Source: a bacterium (GTDB taxonomy: Bacteria > Cyanobacteriota > Vampirovibrionia > Obscuribacterales > Obscuribacteraceae). Taken from it: 64,000 nt of DNA. Below the pieces are notes generated by a model. It was not told the DNA's origin. It saw nothing but the letters and a program-made list of their open reading frames with translations, and did no database searches. The stretch is from contig JAGOSY010000010.1 in NCBI GenBank assembly GCA_018062085.1, forward strand, positions 108,748 through 172,747, written 5' to 3'. Made by a program: the position numbers and the translations under genes. Of this stretch, positions 26,056-35,041 are shown in pieces (the stretch's first letter is position 1; every line of letters begins with the position of its first letter).

Positions 26056-26757
26056 ATGAGCGACAAGTTCACACCAACTGACCGCAACCGCGTCATGCGT
26101 ATGCGCGATCAAGCACACTATGATCGTAAGACCATTTACGAAATACTAGACAGCGCCTTTCTCTGCCACATTGCTTTCGTGCACAAAGAGCAGCCGCTTG
26201 TCATACCCACCTGCTATGGCCGCGACGGTGAGACCCTCTATGTTCACGGAGCAGCCGCCAGCCGCATGATAAACAACCTTGCCCAGGGCATCCCAATATC
26301 ACTGGCAGTAACGCTGTTGGACGGAATAGTGCTAGCCCGTTCTTCTTTCAATCACTCCATTAACTACCGCTCGGTGATGGTATTTGGCCAGGCCATTCCA
26401 GTTGTAGAAAAAGCAGAAAAGCTCCATGCTCTCAAAGTAATTTCAGATCAAATTATGCAACAACGTTTTGAAGACACGAGAAAGCCAACCGGCGGAGAAC
26501 TAGCGGCCACCTCAGTCTTAGCGATAAAGATTGACGAAGCCTCCGCCAAAATTCGCAAAGGTCCTCCCGACGATGACGAAGGCGATCTCACCTTGCCCTA
26601 CTGGGCGGGAGTGGTGCCTCTGACTATGGTGGCACATCCAGTCGTTAACGACCCCAGGCTAGAAGCCAATCAACAACCGCCCGACTATATCAATCAATAT
26701 ATCGACAACTTCGAAACACACGTCACTCCCACTGCAAAAAACAGGAAGAAAAAATGA
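26056..26757 (+). CDS. Pyridoxamine 5'-phosphate oxidase-like flavin-binding protein
   Basis: 233 residues. The N-terminal two thirds match the NimA/PPOX-2 family split barrel: I-Y-E-I-L-D-S-A-F-L-C-H-I-A-F-V-H, P-L-V-I-P-T-C-Y-G-R-D-G, L-Y-V-H-G-A-A-A-S-R, and S-I-N-Y-R-S-V-M-V-F-G. Members bind FMN (or haem) and reduce small molecules. The C-terminus is basic and probably disordered. The stop overlaps the next ATG (ATGA), so it is co-translated with the SDR enzyme, suggesting a shared redox role. The kinase-like gene upstream ends 30 bases before. Confidence 0.85.
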   Translation: MSDKFTPTDRNRVMRMRDQAHYDRKTIYEILDSAFLCHIAFVHKEQPLVIPTCYGRDGETLYVHGAAASRMINNLAQGIPISLAVTLLDGIVLARSSFNHSINYRSVMVFGQAIPVVEKAEKLHALKVISDQIMQQRFEDTRKPTGGELAATSVLAIKIDEASAKIRKGPPDDDEGDLTLPYWAGVVPLTMVAHPVVNDPRLEANQQPPDYINQYIDNFETHVTPTAKNRKKK

Positions 26758-27572
26758 GCCTCGCCGGAAAAGTTCTTTTCATCACTGGAGCCTCAAGGGG
26801 CATCGGCCTAGCTATAGCACTGCGCGCCGCCCGTGACGGCGCTTGCATAGCCATTGCCGCCAAAACAGTAGTAAAGCATCCTAAGTTACCGGGCACCATT
26901 CACTCTGCCGCACTCGAAATTGAAGCGGCCGGAGGAAAAGCTCTGGCAATACAATGCGATATTCGCGAAGAAGAACAAGTAAAAGCAGCCATAGCACAAG
27001 CTGTTGAACACTTTGGCGCCCTCGACATTCTCGTCAACAATGCCAGCGCCATTAACCTTACTGGCACACAAGAGACCGAAATGAAGCGCTTTGATTTGAT
27101 GAATCAAGTTAATGCCAGAGGAACTTTTTTATGTTCCAAAATTGCCATTCCCCATCTCGCCAGAGCTAGTAACGGACACATTCTCAATTTATCCCCGCCA
27201 CTTAACATGGACAAACGCTGGTTTGCGCCACACGTTGCCTACACCATGGCAAAATATGGCATGAGCATGTGCACCCTGGGCATGGCCGAAGAACTAAAGG
27301 AACAAGGCATTGCCGTCAATTCGCTCTGGCCAGAAACAGCCATAGCCACTGCAGCAGTGAAAAACCTGCTTGGTGGTGAGGAAGCGCTCAAATGTTCACG
27401 CACACCAGATATAGTGGCAGATGCTGCCCACTGGATTTTCACTCAGCCAGCAGAGCAATGCACAGGCAACTTCTTTATCGACACTGAAGTGATGACCAAA
27501 GCCGGTGTTAGCGACCTAGAGAAATATGCCGTTAGCCCTGGAAGCAAACTAATGAAAGACTTCTTCCTTTAG
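26754..27572 (+). CDS. Short-chain dehydrogenase, HSDL2-like
   Basis: 272 residues of the classical SDR fold. Cofactor motif T-G-A-S-R-G-I-G near residue 11, N-N-A-S for the central strand, and the active-site Y-T-M-A-K. The insertion with K-T-V-V-K-H-P-K-L-P-G-T-I-H-S-A after the second strand is typical of the hydroxysteroid-dehydrogenase-like 2 subgroup. The catalytic serine region reads L-N-L-S-P-P-L. Likely NAD(P)H-dependent reduction of a carbonyl on a lipid-like substrate. Overlaps the PPOX gene by four bases. Convergent with the DinB-like gene, three bases between the stops. Confidence 0.92.
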   Translation: MSLAGKVLFITGASRGIGLAIALRAARDGACIAIAAKTVVKHPKLPGTIHSAALEIEAAGGKALAIQCDIREEEQVKAAIAQAVEHFGALDILVNNASAINLTGTQETEMKRFDLMNQVNARGTFLCSKIAIPHLARASNGHILNLSPPLNMDKRWFAPHVAYTMAKYGMSMCTLGMAEELKEQGIAVNSLWPETAIATAAVKNLLGGEEALKCSRTPDIVADAAHWIFTQPAEQCTGNFFIDTEVMTKAGVSDLEKYAVSPGSKLMKDFFL

Positions 27573-27575
27573 TTT

Positions 27576-28148
27576 TCAAAGTAGTCTAATAATAGCTTCG
27601 ATTTGGCGGCGATGAATGCGCTGGTGAATGGCGGCAAGACACATCCACTTATGCAGAGTCAAAGGCCCAAACCAAGGATGATTAAAAGTACCAGTGGCCC
27701 ACTGATCGCCGCGCAGTGAGCGAATTGTTTTGAGGAAATCATCGCTAAAAATCTTGTATTGTTCTATGCAAGCTGGCCCCGCTAGGTCACCCGGAGGTTT
27801 CACTTTAGCGACATCAGCCACACCAGGCGGCGTTTCGCCGCGAGCAAGATGCTGAGCCACTATCTCAATTTGACCACCGACAATAATTAAGTGCTCTAAC
27901 ACCATTGCTGCCGACCAAAAGCGTGAGCTATCCTCAATAGCAGGCAGCCGTGGCACCAATATACGTTTATCGCGCAGAGGCACTGGAATCAGGGCAACTT
28001 CGCGCAGCAAAAGCTTTGATTCCTTTTCGAATATTCTTATAGCACTATCAAAAGTTGTGATTTTGCAGAGCATTGGGAAAATCACTGTCTTTTGCAAGAA
28101 CATCTCAAAAAATGGCAAGCCTGCGCCCGGTGCCTCCAGCTTTGGCAT
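27576..28148 (-). CDS. DinB-like four-helix protein
   Basis: The open frame continues to 28235 through a CAACAG microsatellite that would encode a run of leucines, so I place the start at the ATG at 28148 (190 residues). Histidines spaced as in DinB/YfiT-type metal-binding four-helix bundles: V-L-E-H-L-I-I-V-G in one helix and L-H-K-W-M-C-L-A-A-I-H-Q-R-I-H-R-R-Q in the last. The F-N-H-P-W-F-G-P-L-T segment is typical of the DUF1569/DinB group. Members are putative metal-dependent thiol transferases or hydrolases. No ribosome-binding site is clear. Confidence 0.7.
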   Translation of the reverse strand: MPKLEAPGAGLPFFEMFLQKTVIFPMLCKITTFDSAIRIFEKESKLLLREVALIPVPLRDKRILVPRLPAIEDSSRFWSAAMVLEHLIIVGGQIEIVAQHLARGETPPGVADVAKVKPPGDLAGPACIEQYKIFSDDFLKTIRSLRGDQWATGTFNHPWFGPLTLHKWMCLAAIHQRIHRRQIEAIIRLL

Positions 28149-28188
28149 TTTGACTGATTCGCCTTCTTGCACGATGAGAGCACCCCTG

Positions 28189-28239
<51 letters not shown>

Positions 28240-28323
28240 CGTCATTGTACCGCAGGGTTAACAGCAATATTTGACGCCTCAGAAACAACAAACAAAACAA
28301 CCCTCATTGCTGAGGAATTTGCG

Positions 28324-28372
28324 ATTTCAAAGCTGTCATATTTTCTTGAGAAAAACTGACAGTTTTCGAAAT
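28324..28372. repeat. Palindromic hairpin repeat, copy A
   Basis: 17-base arms 28329-28345 and 28350-28366 with a four-base loop and three mismatches. The left arm is identical in 16 of 17 bases to the arm at 53541-53557. Lies downstream of the ferredoxin operon, so it may act as its terminator; only the plus direction has a T run after it. Confidence 0.7.
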
Positions 28373-28423
28373 GATTTTTTTGTACCGCAAACCGGCCAAT
28401 ATCAGTGAGAACAGCTAAGCAAA

Positions 28424-28657
28424 CTAAGGCAAACTCGTCCACTCTGACTGCTGCTCTTGCGAATAGGGCCCAGCTACTTCAATAAAGCAATCGGCAGCAG
28501 CAGTGGGACACTCTTCAATGCATTTGCCGCAGCCCTCGCAAATAGAAGCGTCAACGCAGTAGCGACCAAGAATAGACTTGATTGCTTTGAGTGGGCAGGC
28601 GAGTTCACAGGCCGAGCAGCCAATACAGATTTCTGGGTCAGTGACATGCTGCCTCAT
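28424..28657 (-). CDS. 2[4Fe-4S] ferredoxin
   Basis: 77 residues with two complete cluster motifs: C11, C14, C17 with C21-Pro, and C40, C43, C46 with C50-Pro. This is the bacterial-type two-cluster ferredoxin. Its ATG overlaps the stop of the PaaC-like gene (ATGA), so it is translated with that operon and probably passes electrons to the diiron protein. This would replace the plant-type ferredoxin reductase (PaaE) that serves phenylacetyl-CoA epoxidase. Last gene before the palindromic repeat. Confidence 0.92.
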   Translation of the reverse strand: MRQHVTDPEICIGCSACELACPLKAIKSILGRYCVDASICEGCGKCIEECPTAAADCFIEVAGPYSQEQQSEWTSLP

Positions 28658-29460
28658 AGCTCTAGTGCAAGCTTCTGCAGTTCACGGCTTACTTCCTTCT
28701 TCCACTCCTCTTTGATCTCCAAATTATCAGAGTGCTTCAAGCCAAAACGCTTGTGCCAATTGTTGCGTAGAGAATCAGTAGGCCCAGCCGACGTTTCAAC
28801 ACGCGGGTACCAGTATTGGTACGAAAGTTCGATTTGCTTTTTATGAGACTCAGCCTTGCGCCGCAGAGCCAAAAGGGCAAAATTGGCATGAGCGGTTTCG
28901 AGAGGCAAACAGCTACACGCCAGCTCCTTCAGTGGAACAAATTTGGCATCAGCAAACTCACCAAGCATTAGTCGCGCCATTACCCCAAGCAAGTAAGTAA
29001 AGACGAGCATGTCTTCGAAGCCTTCCAGGGGATAGAGAAGAGCATTGAGGCGCTTGTCGGCCGACGAGCGAGAGAAGCCTAAAAATGAATCTCTGAGCAC
29101 TCTTGATTCAAAACAATGACTACTGAGGTAGCGGTCAACATTGAAATTCAGCCCGCCAATAACCTCGTAAGCATCCTTAGCCATGCTCAATTTTTGCGAA
29201 ACCATGGTGCTCATATTGAGCCGATCTTCAAGTGTCGTAGCCTTATTTATGAAGGGTGCGAAACCGGCTGCACCTGCCATTTGAGAATCTGCGAACTGCA
29301 AGAGAATGCCAGTGGCCAGCTCCTTAAAGCGGCCACCGCTCTCCTGCCAACAGCTAATAGTGCCACCATTTTCGATTTGCTCAATGAGGAGCGTATCCTC
29401 TGGACCTAGCTCAGCACGTGGCTGAGTAATGGACTGAGCAATATCTCCCGGCGTTGTCAT
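28654..29460 (-). CDS. PaaC-like ferritin-fold subunit
   Basis: 268 residues, helical, similar in size and helix pattern to the structural PaaC subunit of phenylacetyl-CoA epoxidase. Recognisable helices: ILLQFADSQMAGAAGF, VSQKLSMAKDAYEVI, a G-F-E-D-M-L-V-F-T-Y-L-L-G helix and L-E-T-A-H-A-N-F-A. Metal ligands are incomplete: the ExxH of the second helix is replaced by S-M-A-K-D, so it probably does not bind iron. It lies three bases downstream of the PaaA-like gene and overlaps the ferredoxin gene. Assignment to the PaaA/PaaC family is from pattern, so moderate. Confidence 0.65.
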   Translation of the reverse strand: MTTPGDIAQSITQPRAELGPEDTLLIEQIENGGTISCWQESGGRFKELATGILLQFADSQMAGAAGFAPFINKATTLEDRLNMSTMVSQKLSMAKDAYEVIGGLNFNVDRYLSSHCFESRVLRDSFLGFSRSSADKRLNALLYPLEGFEDMLVFTYLLGVMARLMLGEFADAKFVPLKELACSCLPLETAHANFALLALRRKAESHKKQIELSYQYWYPRVETSAGPTDSLRNNWHKRFGLKHSDNLEIKEEWKKEVSRELQKLALEL

Positions 29461-29463
29461 GAC

Positions 29464-30273
29464 CTACTTTCCGCCCTTGTTGCCAGCGACAGAAAGGGGC
29501 TTAGACTGAGCATAACCCATGCGCATATCATAGTTAGGCTGTATGTCTTTAGGCATTTCCAAGCCAATTTCTTTCAGTCGTTTCTCCACTACTTCCATAT
29601 ACTCGTCTTGAATTTGCTGTGCGGTCTTGATTTTCAAACCATATTCAAAATAGCGAGCGAAGTGTTCACTATCATCGGCTGGACGTCCGGCAAAACCAAG
29701 CCCAATTTGCATAAACTTAGCTACAGCTCCCTGCAGCTGTTCACGGCCTTTTTCGCCATCTAGCTCGAGCACACGCTTAGAGGCCCAGACACCAAAGGCC
29801 AAATGCCCTTTTTCTTCAGCCCAAATGCGCTCAGAAACTTTGGCCCAGGGCAAATAACTTGATTGACGATACTGGCCAAGAAAGGCTACCGCTGCCGGGG
29901 TGACGGCAGTGGAAAACATAGCCACATCAGCCCAGCACTCAAACATAGGAGCCCAGTTCTCTTTGCGGAACCCGTTGATTACTCGCACTTTCCTTGGATC
30001 TGGATTATCGCGATTTTGTACCAAGTGCATCACTCTGGCGTTCACATCTATTCCAAGAGGCGCCAAGATTTCCCAGCAGTACCAGCCATGGCCAATCTCT
30101 TCCATAAACTTTTTGCCAAGACGGTAAGCCTCTTCAGGCCTGGTGGCGTATTTCATATTTTCTTCTACGCGCTGCCCACCAGCAAATTCAGAGTCGGCCT
30201 GAAAAGACAGAAGGTCAATAAGGGCGGCCTTGTATTCATCTGGCAACTTGTCGCCTGCATCGTAAGTTTGCAT
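29464..30273 (-). CDS. PaaA-like catalytic diiron subunit
   Basis: I use the ATG at 30273, with GGGAG eight bases upstream; 269 residues. Four-helix ferritin-like fold with a complete set of likely iron ligands: E in Q-A-D-S-E-F-A-G-G-Q-R, E-E-I-G-H in helix two, E in M-F-E-C-W-A-D, and E-E-K-G-H in helix four. This E/ExxH/E/ExxH layout is that of PaaA, the catalytic subunit of phenylacetyl-CoA 1,2-epoxidase. The usual PaaB, PaaD and PaaE genes are absent, so the substrate may differ. First gene of a three-gene operon with the PaaC-like subunit and a ferredoxin. Confidence 0.7.
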   Translation of the reverse strand: MQTYDAGDKLPDEYKAALIDLLSFQADSEFAGGQRVEENMKYATRPEEAYRLGKKFMEEIGHGWYCWEILAPLGIDVNARVMHLVQNRDNPDPRKVRVINGFRKENWAPMFECWADVAMFSTAVTPAAVAFLGQYRQSSYLPWAKVSERIWAEEKGHLAFGVWASKRVLELDGEKGREQLQGAVAKFMQIGLGFAGRPADDSEHFARYFEYGLKIKTAQQIQDEYMEVVEKRLKEIGLEMPKDIQPNYDMRMGYAQSKPLSVAGNKGGK

Positions 30274-30367
30274 TGTCAATACTCCCGCCCTTGTATGGTG
30301 ATGAAAAAGTGAATTATGCTGCAATGTTTTCAGGTATAAAGAGATTCTGCATCAACCGGAGGAGCAA

Positions 30368-30408
30368 TTGTCCTTCAGCCAAAAGGCTGATTTGCTGAAA
30401 AAGGACAA
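30368..30408. terminator. Stem-loop in the divergent gap
   Basis: TTGTCCTT (30368-30375) pairs with AAGGACAA (30401-30408), and CAGCC-AAAA-GGCTG forms an inner hairpin. It lies between two divergent starts, so it is more likely a leader or operator structure than a terminator. Confidence 0.4.
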
Positions 30409-30454
30409 ATAAAGCACAACCGAGCGACTATAATTGTCAGTCACTAGAGACATC

Positions 30455-31519
30455 ATGGCTACCAAGCAAACTACTGTAAACCAGAGAGAGACCTCATCCA
30501 CAGCCGTGCGCTCAGCGCTTGGTCGGCAAGCAAGCAAACTCTTGCCTGCCAGCATCTTGTCTGCCTTCTGCTTGGTAGTAAGCCTGCCCCCTAGCAAGGC
30601 GTCCCCAAATATCCCCAACCTAGTCAGCCACAACTCCAAACAAAGACAAGAAAATTTCTACGTCTTACACTTTCCAGCCAAGGGCAAAATTGGCCGAGTG
30701 GGAGAAGCCGAGATTGGCGCAGACTACAGCGACAAGCACACTCCCACAAAGAAGTTTGCTGAGGCCAACGGCACTGTTCGCATAGCGAAAGGAACAGGTA
30801 TATGCTTTGAAGCAACAGATTTCATGGGCTTGGAAAAGCCATTCGACACAATTTGCTCCCTGCCAGCTGAAGCTGTGACGAGCATCACGCTGAGCAACAA
30901 TATTTTTGAAGAAAATGAAGTAATAAAACTGCTGCGCTTCACAAACCTAAGGCGCTTAGAACTAACAGGTACAGAAGTTACGGATGAAACCTTGGCTAAG
31001 CTAGCGCCTCTGCAACATCTGGTCACTCTGATTGTTGACCGCACTCGCGTAAAAGGCCAGTTTTTAGCCAGTCTATCAGGCAAAAAGAGTATTCGAAACT
31101 TACACCTTGGCCACAATGAAATTAACAAGAAAATTCTTGATGAACTGAAAAAATTTCCTTATCTCGAACGACTGAGTCTCCCTTCAGCACACCTACGCGA
31201 CACTGACATGGTTGCGATAGCAGCCTGCCCAAAGCTGAAGTATTTAGACATCAGCGACAATAATGATTTAACCAACACTGGTATCACGCTGCTGAAAACA
31301 CTTAAAAATTTAGAACATATAAGAATGCCCTTTACCACAGCTAACGCCAAAGGAATTCTGGCCCTAAAGGGAATAGCCCTAATTCGCGTGCGAATCGAGC
31401 CGAAACAAGCCACAAGCAAAGATGTTATTGCTCTCAAAAAGACATTCCCAAAGTTAGAAATTGATTTTGAGAACATGAAAAAGGAACTTTTCAATGACTA
31501 CCAAGAAGCCTTTGAATAA
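30455..31519 (+). CDS. Exported leucine-rich-repeat protein
   Basis: I use the ATG at 30455 (354 residues); a TTG at 30434 is in frame but lies inside a TATAAT (30429-30434) that is a good -10 box. The N-terminus is basic then hydrophobic (LLPASILSAFCLVVSLPPSKA), a long signal peptide. Residues about 135-330 hold LRR units of the internalin-like type (L-R-R-L-E-L-T-G-T-E-V-T-D-E-T-L, L-K-Y-L-D-I-S-D-N). These serve protein-protein binding. No anchoring motif seen. 57 bases separate it from the next gene on the same strand. Confidence 0.8.
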   Translation: MATKQTTVNQRETSSTAVRSALGRQASKLLPASILSAFCLVVSLPPSKASPNIPNLVSHNSKQRQENFYVLHFPAKGKIGRVGEAEIGADYSDKHTPTKKFAEANGTVRIAKGTGICFEATDFMGLEKPFDTICSLPAEAVTSITLSNNIFEENEVIKLLRFTNLRRLELTGTEVTDETLAKLAPLQHLVTLIVDRTRVKGQFLASLSGKKSIRNLHLGHNEINKKILDELKKFPYLERLSLPSAHLRDTDMVAIAACPKLKYLDISDNNDLTNTGITLLKTLKNLEHIRMPFTTANAKGILALKGIALIRVRIEPKQATSKDVIALKKTFPKLEIDFENMKKELFNDYQEAFE

Positions 31520-31576
31520 ATATGATTCAAGCCAATTATTTCAATAACTACAATGCCATCACACAAGAGGAAACCA

Positions 31577-32245
31577 GTGAAAACACCTAAACTTTTCCAC
31601 CCAGTACTAGCGGCAACCCTAACCCTACTAGCATTGACTGCCATTCAACCAGCTCTGGCCGGCGATTTCGAAGCAGGTTGCAAGCTTTACACAGCAAAAG
31701 ACTACAAAGGGGCGAAAGCCAGCTTTGAAAAAGTAGTCAAGGCCTATCCCAACTTTGCCCTGGCTCACTACTATCTGGGCAACATACTTATGAGCAGCGG
31801 CCAATCGGCTCAGGCGAAACAAGAATATCAACTTTGTCTCGATGCTCATCCTGACGCCACCACAGCCGGATACTGCCAGACTATTCTGGGCAAATTAGGC
31901 AGCGCTAGAAGCGGCTCATCTAGCTCAGCAGCAGCTTCAACACCAGTGGCCTCGGCTTCTACCGTTGCTGAAGCAGACGGCGGCCAATCAGGTGAAGCGG
32001 CAAAACGCAAAAAATTGATTATGGACAAAGCCAACCAAGAAATCGCCGCCCTCAGTGCTGAATGCAAAGAGCGCATGGAAAAAGGCAATGGCAGCGGTGA
32101 AACCACCCATAAATACATCAAACCAGACGGTTCCGTAATTTACGATTTAGATCCAGAAACCAGGGCTGCTATCCAAAAAGAATACAATCAAAAGATTGAT
32201 AAAATTCGCGAAATGGCTGAGTACCAGTGCAAATTCATAAAATAA
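31577..32245 (+). CDS. Exported TPR protein with coiled C-terminus
   Basis: I prefer the GTG at 31577 because AGAGGAA lies five bases upstream and it opens a clean signal peptide (KLFHPVLAATLTLLALTAIQ, cleavage near ALA-GD); the ATG at 31553 is an alternative. 222 residues. Two TPR units (about 30-100) are followed by a Ser/Ala-rich linker (about 105-140) and a charged helical region with D-P-E-T-R-A-A-I-Q-K-E-Y-N-Q-K. Periplasmic adaptor of unknown partner. Confidence 0.75.
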   Translation: MKTPKLFHPVLAATLTLLALTAIQPALAGDFEAGCKLYTAKDYKGAKASFEKVVKAYPNFALAHYYLGNILMSSGQSAQAKQEYQLCLDAHPDATTAGYCQTILGKLGSARSGSSSSAAASTPVASASTVAEADGGQSGEAAKRKKLIMDKANQEIAALSAECKERMEKGNGSGETTHKYIKPDGSVIYDLDPETRAAIQKEYNQKIDKIREMAEYQCKFIK

Positions 32246-32291
32246 AATAGCTGAGTGCACTCGTGCCTACCCTGCATGCGAAGCCAATTGT

Positions 32292-33344
32292 CTACTTAAC
32301 GATTTTAGGCGCATCCAAGATATTTGGTATCACCCGGATATCAACGTCAAGAATTAAGTGATCCTTCGAAGAGACACCGTTCGTGATTACGGTAAGAGGC
32401 AGGCCGTGTTGGGGGAAATGCATCTCCGGCACGATAAAAGTAAGATTATTTTGGGTGGCAGCAGTTACTCGGGCCTTATGAGGACCAACCATAACCACAT
32501 TGTCAGCTAGAGTCTTGGAGAAGCCTCGTCCCAGAATCATCACAGGCTGCGAAGGGCTCTGTGAAGTGATATCGATCCAGTAAATGTTTGGCCTGGCTTT
32601 AATCTTAAAAGCATTACTCTTAGCCGAGTCAACTGACACAACTAAGTCTTGCTCGCCAGCAGGAATGTGCCCAGGCACTTTCATTTGCAATTGGGTCGCC
32701 CCAGCACTGACCACTTCACCTGTCTTGCCGGCAAGAGAAACCTTTAGCGAATGCTTATTGTCAGAGAAGTTTGTTCCCTGAATGGTTAATATGTCATCGC
32801 GTCCGTACGGATTTGGCTGAACCGAAGTTACGATTGGCTTCTCCGATAGAAGTTTCCAAGCAAGCCGTGCTCCTGACGGCCCGAATATTTCGCTGGTCAA
32901 AATCGTATCGCCAGCGCCAATAAGTCCGTTTAAGCTGCGACTAAAGTTGCCCGCCTCATCAAAATCTTTAATTGTCGCGAAAGGTTTTCCGGCCAACGAG
33001 ATGCGCAAATCTGTCAATTTCGGCCGACCATCAGCGCCATTGGCAAAGGTCAAAAGCAACTGCTTTCTTTCTTGACCTGGCTTGAGATGAATGTGATCAC
33101 GATACGTCTGCCAGACTCCGGCGCGAGCCACATGTGGCCGCGACTCGTGCACGACAACTAAGTGATCGTTGGCACGGGCATTGTTCTTGTTACTGGCAGT
33201 GTCTTTGGCATCGGCCCCAATCGTGACACTTGAGCCAATCGAAAGCATCCAAGACAAGCCCACAGGCAAGATTAACCCACGGAAAAATTTAGGGCTCGGC
33301 AAAAGGATTCGTCTATCTAAAGCTACCAAGTCAAATCTAACCAT
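32292..33344 (-). CDS. Exported protein with IPT/TIG domains
   Basis: 350 residues. Residues about 22-45 are a hydrophobic export segment. The C-terminal part contains two Ig-like IPT/TIG domains: S-V-Q-P-N-P-Y-G-R-D-D-I-L-T-I-Q-G-T-N-F (about 180-255) and a second one with V-M-I-L-G-R-G-F-S (about 265-340). The N-terminal portion is another beta-rich segment. Such domains are extracellular binding modules. The ATG has GAGAGGG a few bases upstream. Stops 46 bases from the TPR gene, convergent. Confidence 0.75.
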   Translation of the reverse strand: MVRFDLVALDRRILLPSPKFFRGLILPVGLSWMLSIGSSVTIGADAKDTASNKNNARANDHLVVVHESRPHVARAGVWQTYRDHIHLKPGQERKQLLLTFANGADGRPKLTDLRISLAGKPFATIKDFDEAGNFSRSLNGLIGAGDTILTSEIFGPSGARLAWKLLSEKPIVTSVQPNPYGRDDILTIQGTNFSDNKHSLKVSLAGKTGEVVSAGATQLQMKVPGHIPAGEQDLVVSVDSAKSNAFKIKARPNIYWIDITSQSPSQPVMILGRGFSKTLADNVVMVGPHKARVTAATQNNLTFIVPEMHFPQHGLPLTVITNGVSSKDHLILDVDIRVIPNILDAPKIVK

Positions 33345-33402
33345 TTTCCCTCTCTAGAAATTTATTACTGTTCAAATTCTCAGCTCTAGTACCTAAAGGC
33401 CT

Positions 33403-35031
33403 CTAAGTCAAAACATTTAGATCAAGTTCTGGTAGCTTTGTCACCAGCGAATGCTTGAGATCACCGAAGGCGATATGGGCTATAGCATCACTCACGGTAT
33501 CATAAGTGTTTACTATGACTATTCCAAGATTTCCCAAGGTTGATTTTACTGAATCAGACATATTAACAGCAATAACATAAATGTCTTTCTCTTCAAACTC
33601 AACGAGAGCATCTTCTAAAGCATAAGAACCAGACTGATCGGCAAATGGAACATTGGCAAAGTGTAGGATGATATATTTTGCCCCAGACATCTGCTTAACC
33701 AGCCTTTCTAAGTGTTTAACTTCGCCAAAGAAAAGCGGCCCGTGAAAAGAATAAACAAACGTCTGTCGCTGTAGCTCTTCTGACAGGGAAGCAACTACGG
33801 GATAGACCTCTAATAAACCAGGCAAGGCCTGAACTTGCATTGATTCAAAATCAGCCATTTTCTTGGCGAACAGCAGTGAGGCTAAAGCCAAACCAGCTAT
33901 TACGGCGACAATGAGATCAACGAATACAGTGTGCACAAGTACTATTGCCATGACAATAACATCTTCTCTGGGCGCTTTGCTGACAGCTCGGAGAGCACGG
34001 TAATCGACTATCGAAATACCTACGCTAATAAGAATAGCGGCAAGGCATGCCAAAGGTATTTTTTGAGCAAGCGGTCCGAGACCAAGCAATACTGCCAAGA
34101 GAATCAGGGCATGGATAGCGCCAGACAGCCTAGTAGTGGCACCGCTCTTAATATTTATGACACTACGCATAGTGGCACCAGCACCGGGCAATCCGCCAAA
34201 CAACCCTGAGACAAAATTGCCTAAACCCTGGCCCATAAGCTCTCTATTGCTATCGTGCTGGGTTCTTGTCAGCCTATCAACCACCACCGAAGTCAAAAGA
34301 GAATCAATTGCTCCTAGAGCCGCTAAGGCAAATGCATTAGTTATCACCACATGCCACTGAGCCAAAGAAAACCATGGTATGCGCGGCACTGGAATAGTGG
34401 CGGGGATCTCAGCAATCGTGGGAAGACTTAAGTTAAAACTGACAGCCACAGACGTTCCCAATAGCAGTGCCAATAGTGCCGCTGGAATTCTTTTACTGAT
34501 ACATGGAGCAAGATAAATAATGACTAGACAAAACAAACCCAAAGCCAAAGCAGCCATATTTCCGGATTGCAGTACCTCTGGAGCCGACTGCAATGTATCT
34601 AGCACTGAGCCATTGCCAGGCAATCCCAAAAGAGGACGCAACTGCAAGATTACAATGATGACACCAATACCACTCATGAAGCCAGACACAACCGGATAGG
34701 GAATGTACTCAATTAACTGACCGGCCTTGAGCAATCCTAAGCCAGCCTGGCAGATTCCGGCCAATATAATTGCGGCGAAGATCATTTCTGGATGGCCGGA
34801 ATTGGCAGCGACCATTGATGCCACAACTACAGTCATAGGGCCTGTCGGTCCTGACACTTGAGTCTTGGTGCCACCAAAAATTGCTGCAAAAAATCCACAA
34901 GCTATGGCACTATACAGACCAGCGGCAGCACCCAGACCAGAGGCGACACCAAAAGCAAGAGCAATTGGCAAGGCAACGATTGCTGCAGTCAAGCCGCCGA
35001 GTATGTCACCCGAAATATGTTTTAGCTTCAT
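33403..35031 (-). CDS. SulP-family anion transporter with STAS domain
   Basis: 542 residues, the usual SulP length. About 12 hydrophobic helices precede a C-terminal STAS domain (about 425-535). The family signature in the first helices (DILGGLTAAIVALPIALAFG) and helix three motif G-P-T-G-P-M are present. In the STAS domain the site F-A-D-Q-S-G-S-Y-A-L-E replaces the usual regulatory D-S-S-G. Members carry sulfate, bicarbonate or other anions across the inner membrane; substrate not predictable here. Lies 10 bases downstream of the diheme cytochrome gene. Confidence 0.92.
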   Translation of the reverse strand: MKLKHISGDILGGLTAAIVALPIALAFGVASGLGAAAGLYSAIACGFFAAIFGGTKTQVSGPTGPMTVVVASMVAANSGHPEMIFAAIILAGICQAGLGLLKAGQLIEYIPYPVVSGFMSGIGVIIVILQLRPLLGLPGNGSVLDTLQSAPEVLQSGNMAALALGLFCLVIIYLAPCISKRIPAALLALLLGTSVAVSFNLSLPTIAEIPATIPVPRIPWFSLAQWHVVITNAFALAALGAIDSLLTSVVVDRLTRTQHDSNRELMGQGLGNFVSGLFGGLPGAGATMRSVINIKSGATTRLSGAIHALILLAVLLGLGPLAQKIPLACLAAILISVGISIVDYRALRAVSKAPREDVIVMAIVLVHTVFVDLIVAVIAGLALASLLFAKKMADFESMQVQALPGLLEVYPVVASLSEELQRQTFVYSFHGPLFFGEVKHLERLVKQMSGAKYIILHFANVPFADQSGSYALEDALVEFEEKDIYVIAVNMSDSVKSTLGNLGIVIVNTYDTVSDAIAHIAFGDLKHSLVTKLPELDLNVLT

Positions 35032-35041
35032 GCTGAATTAT

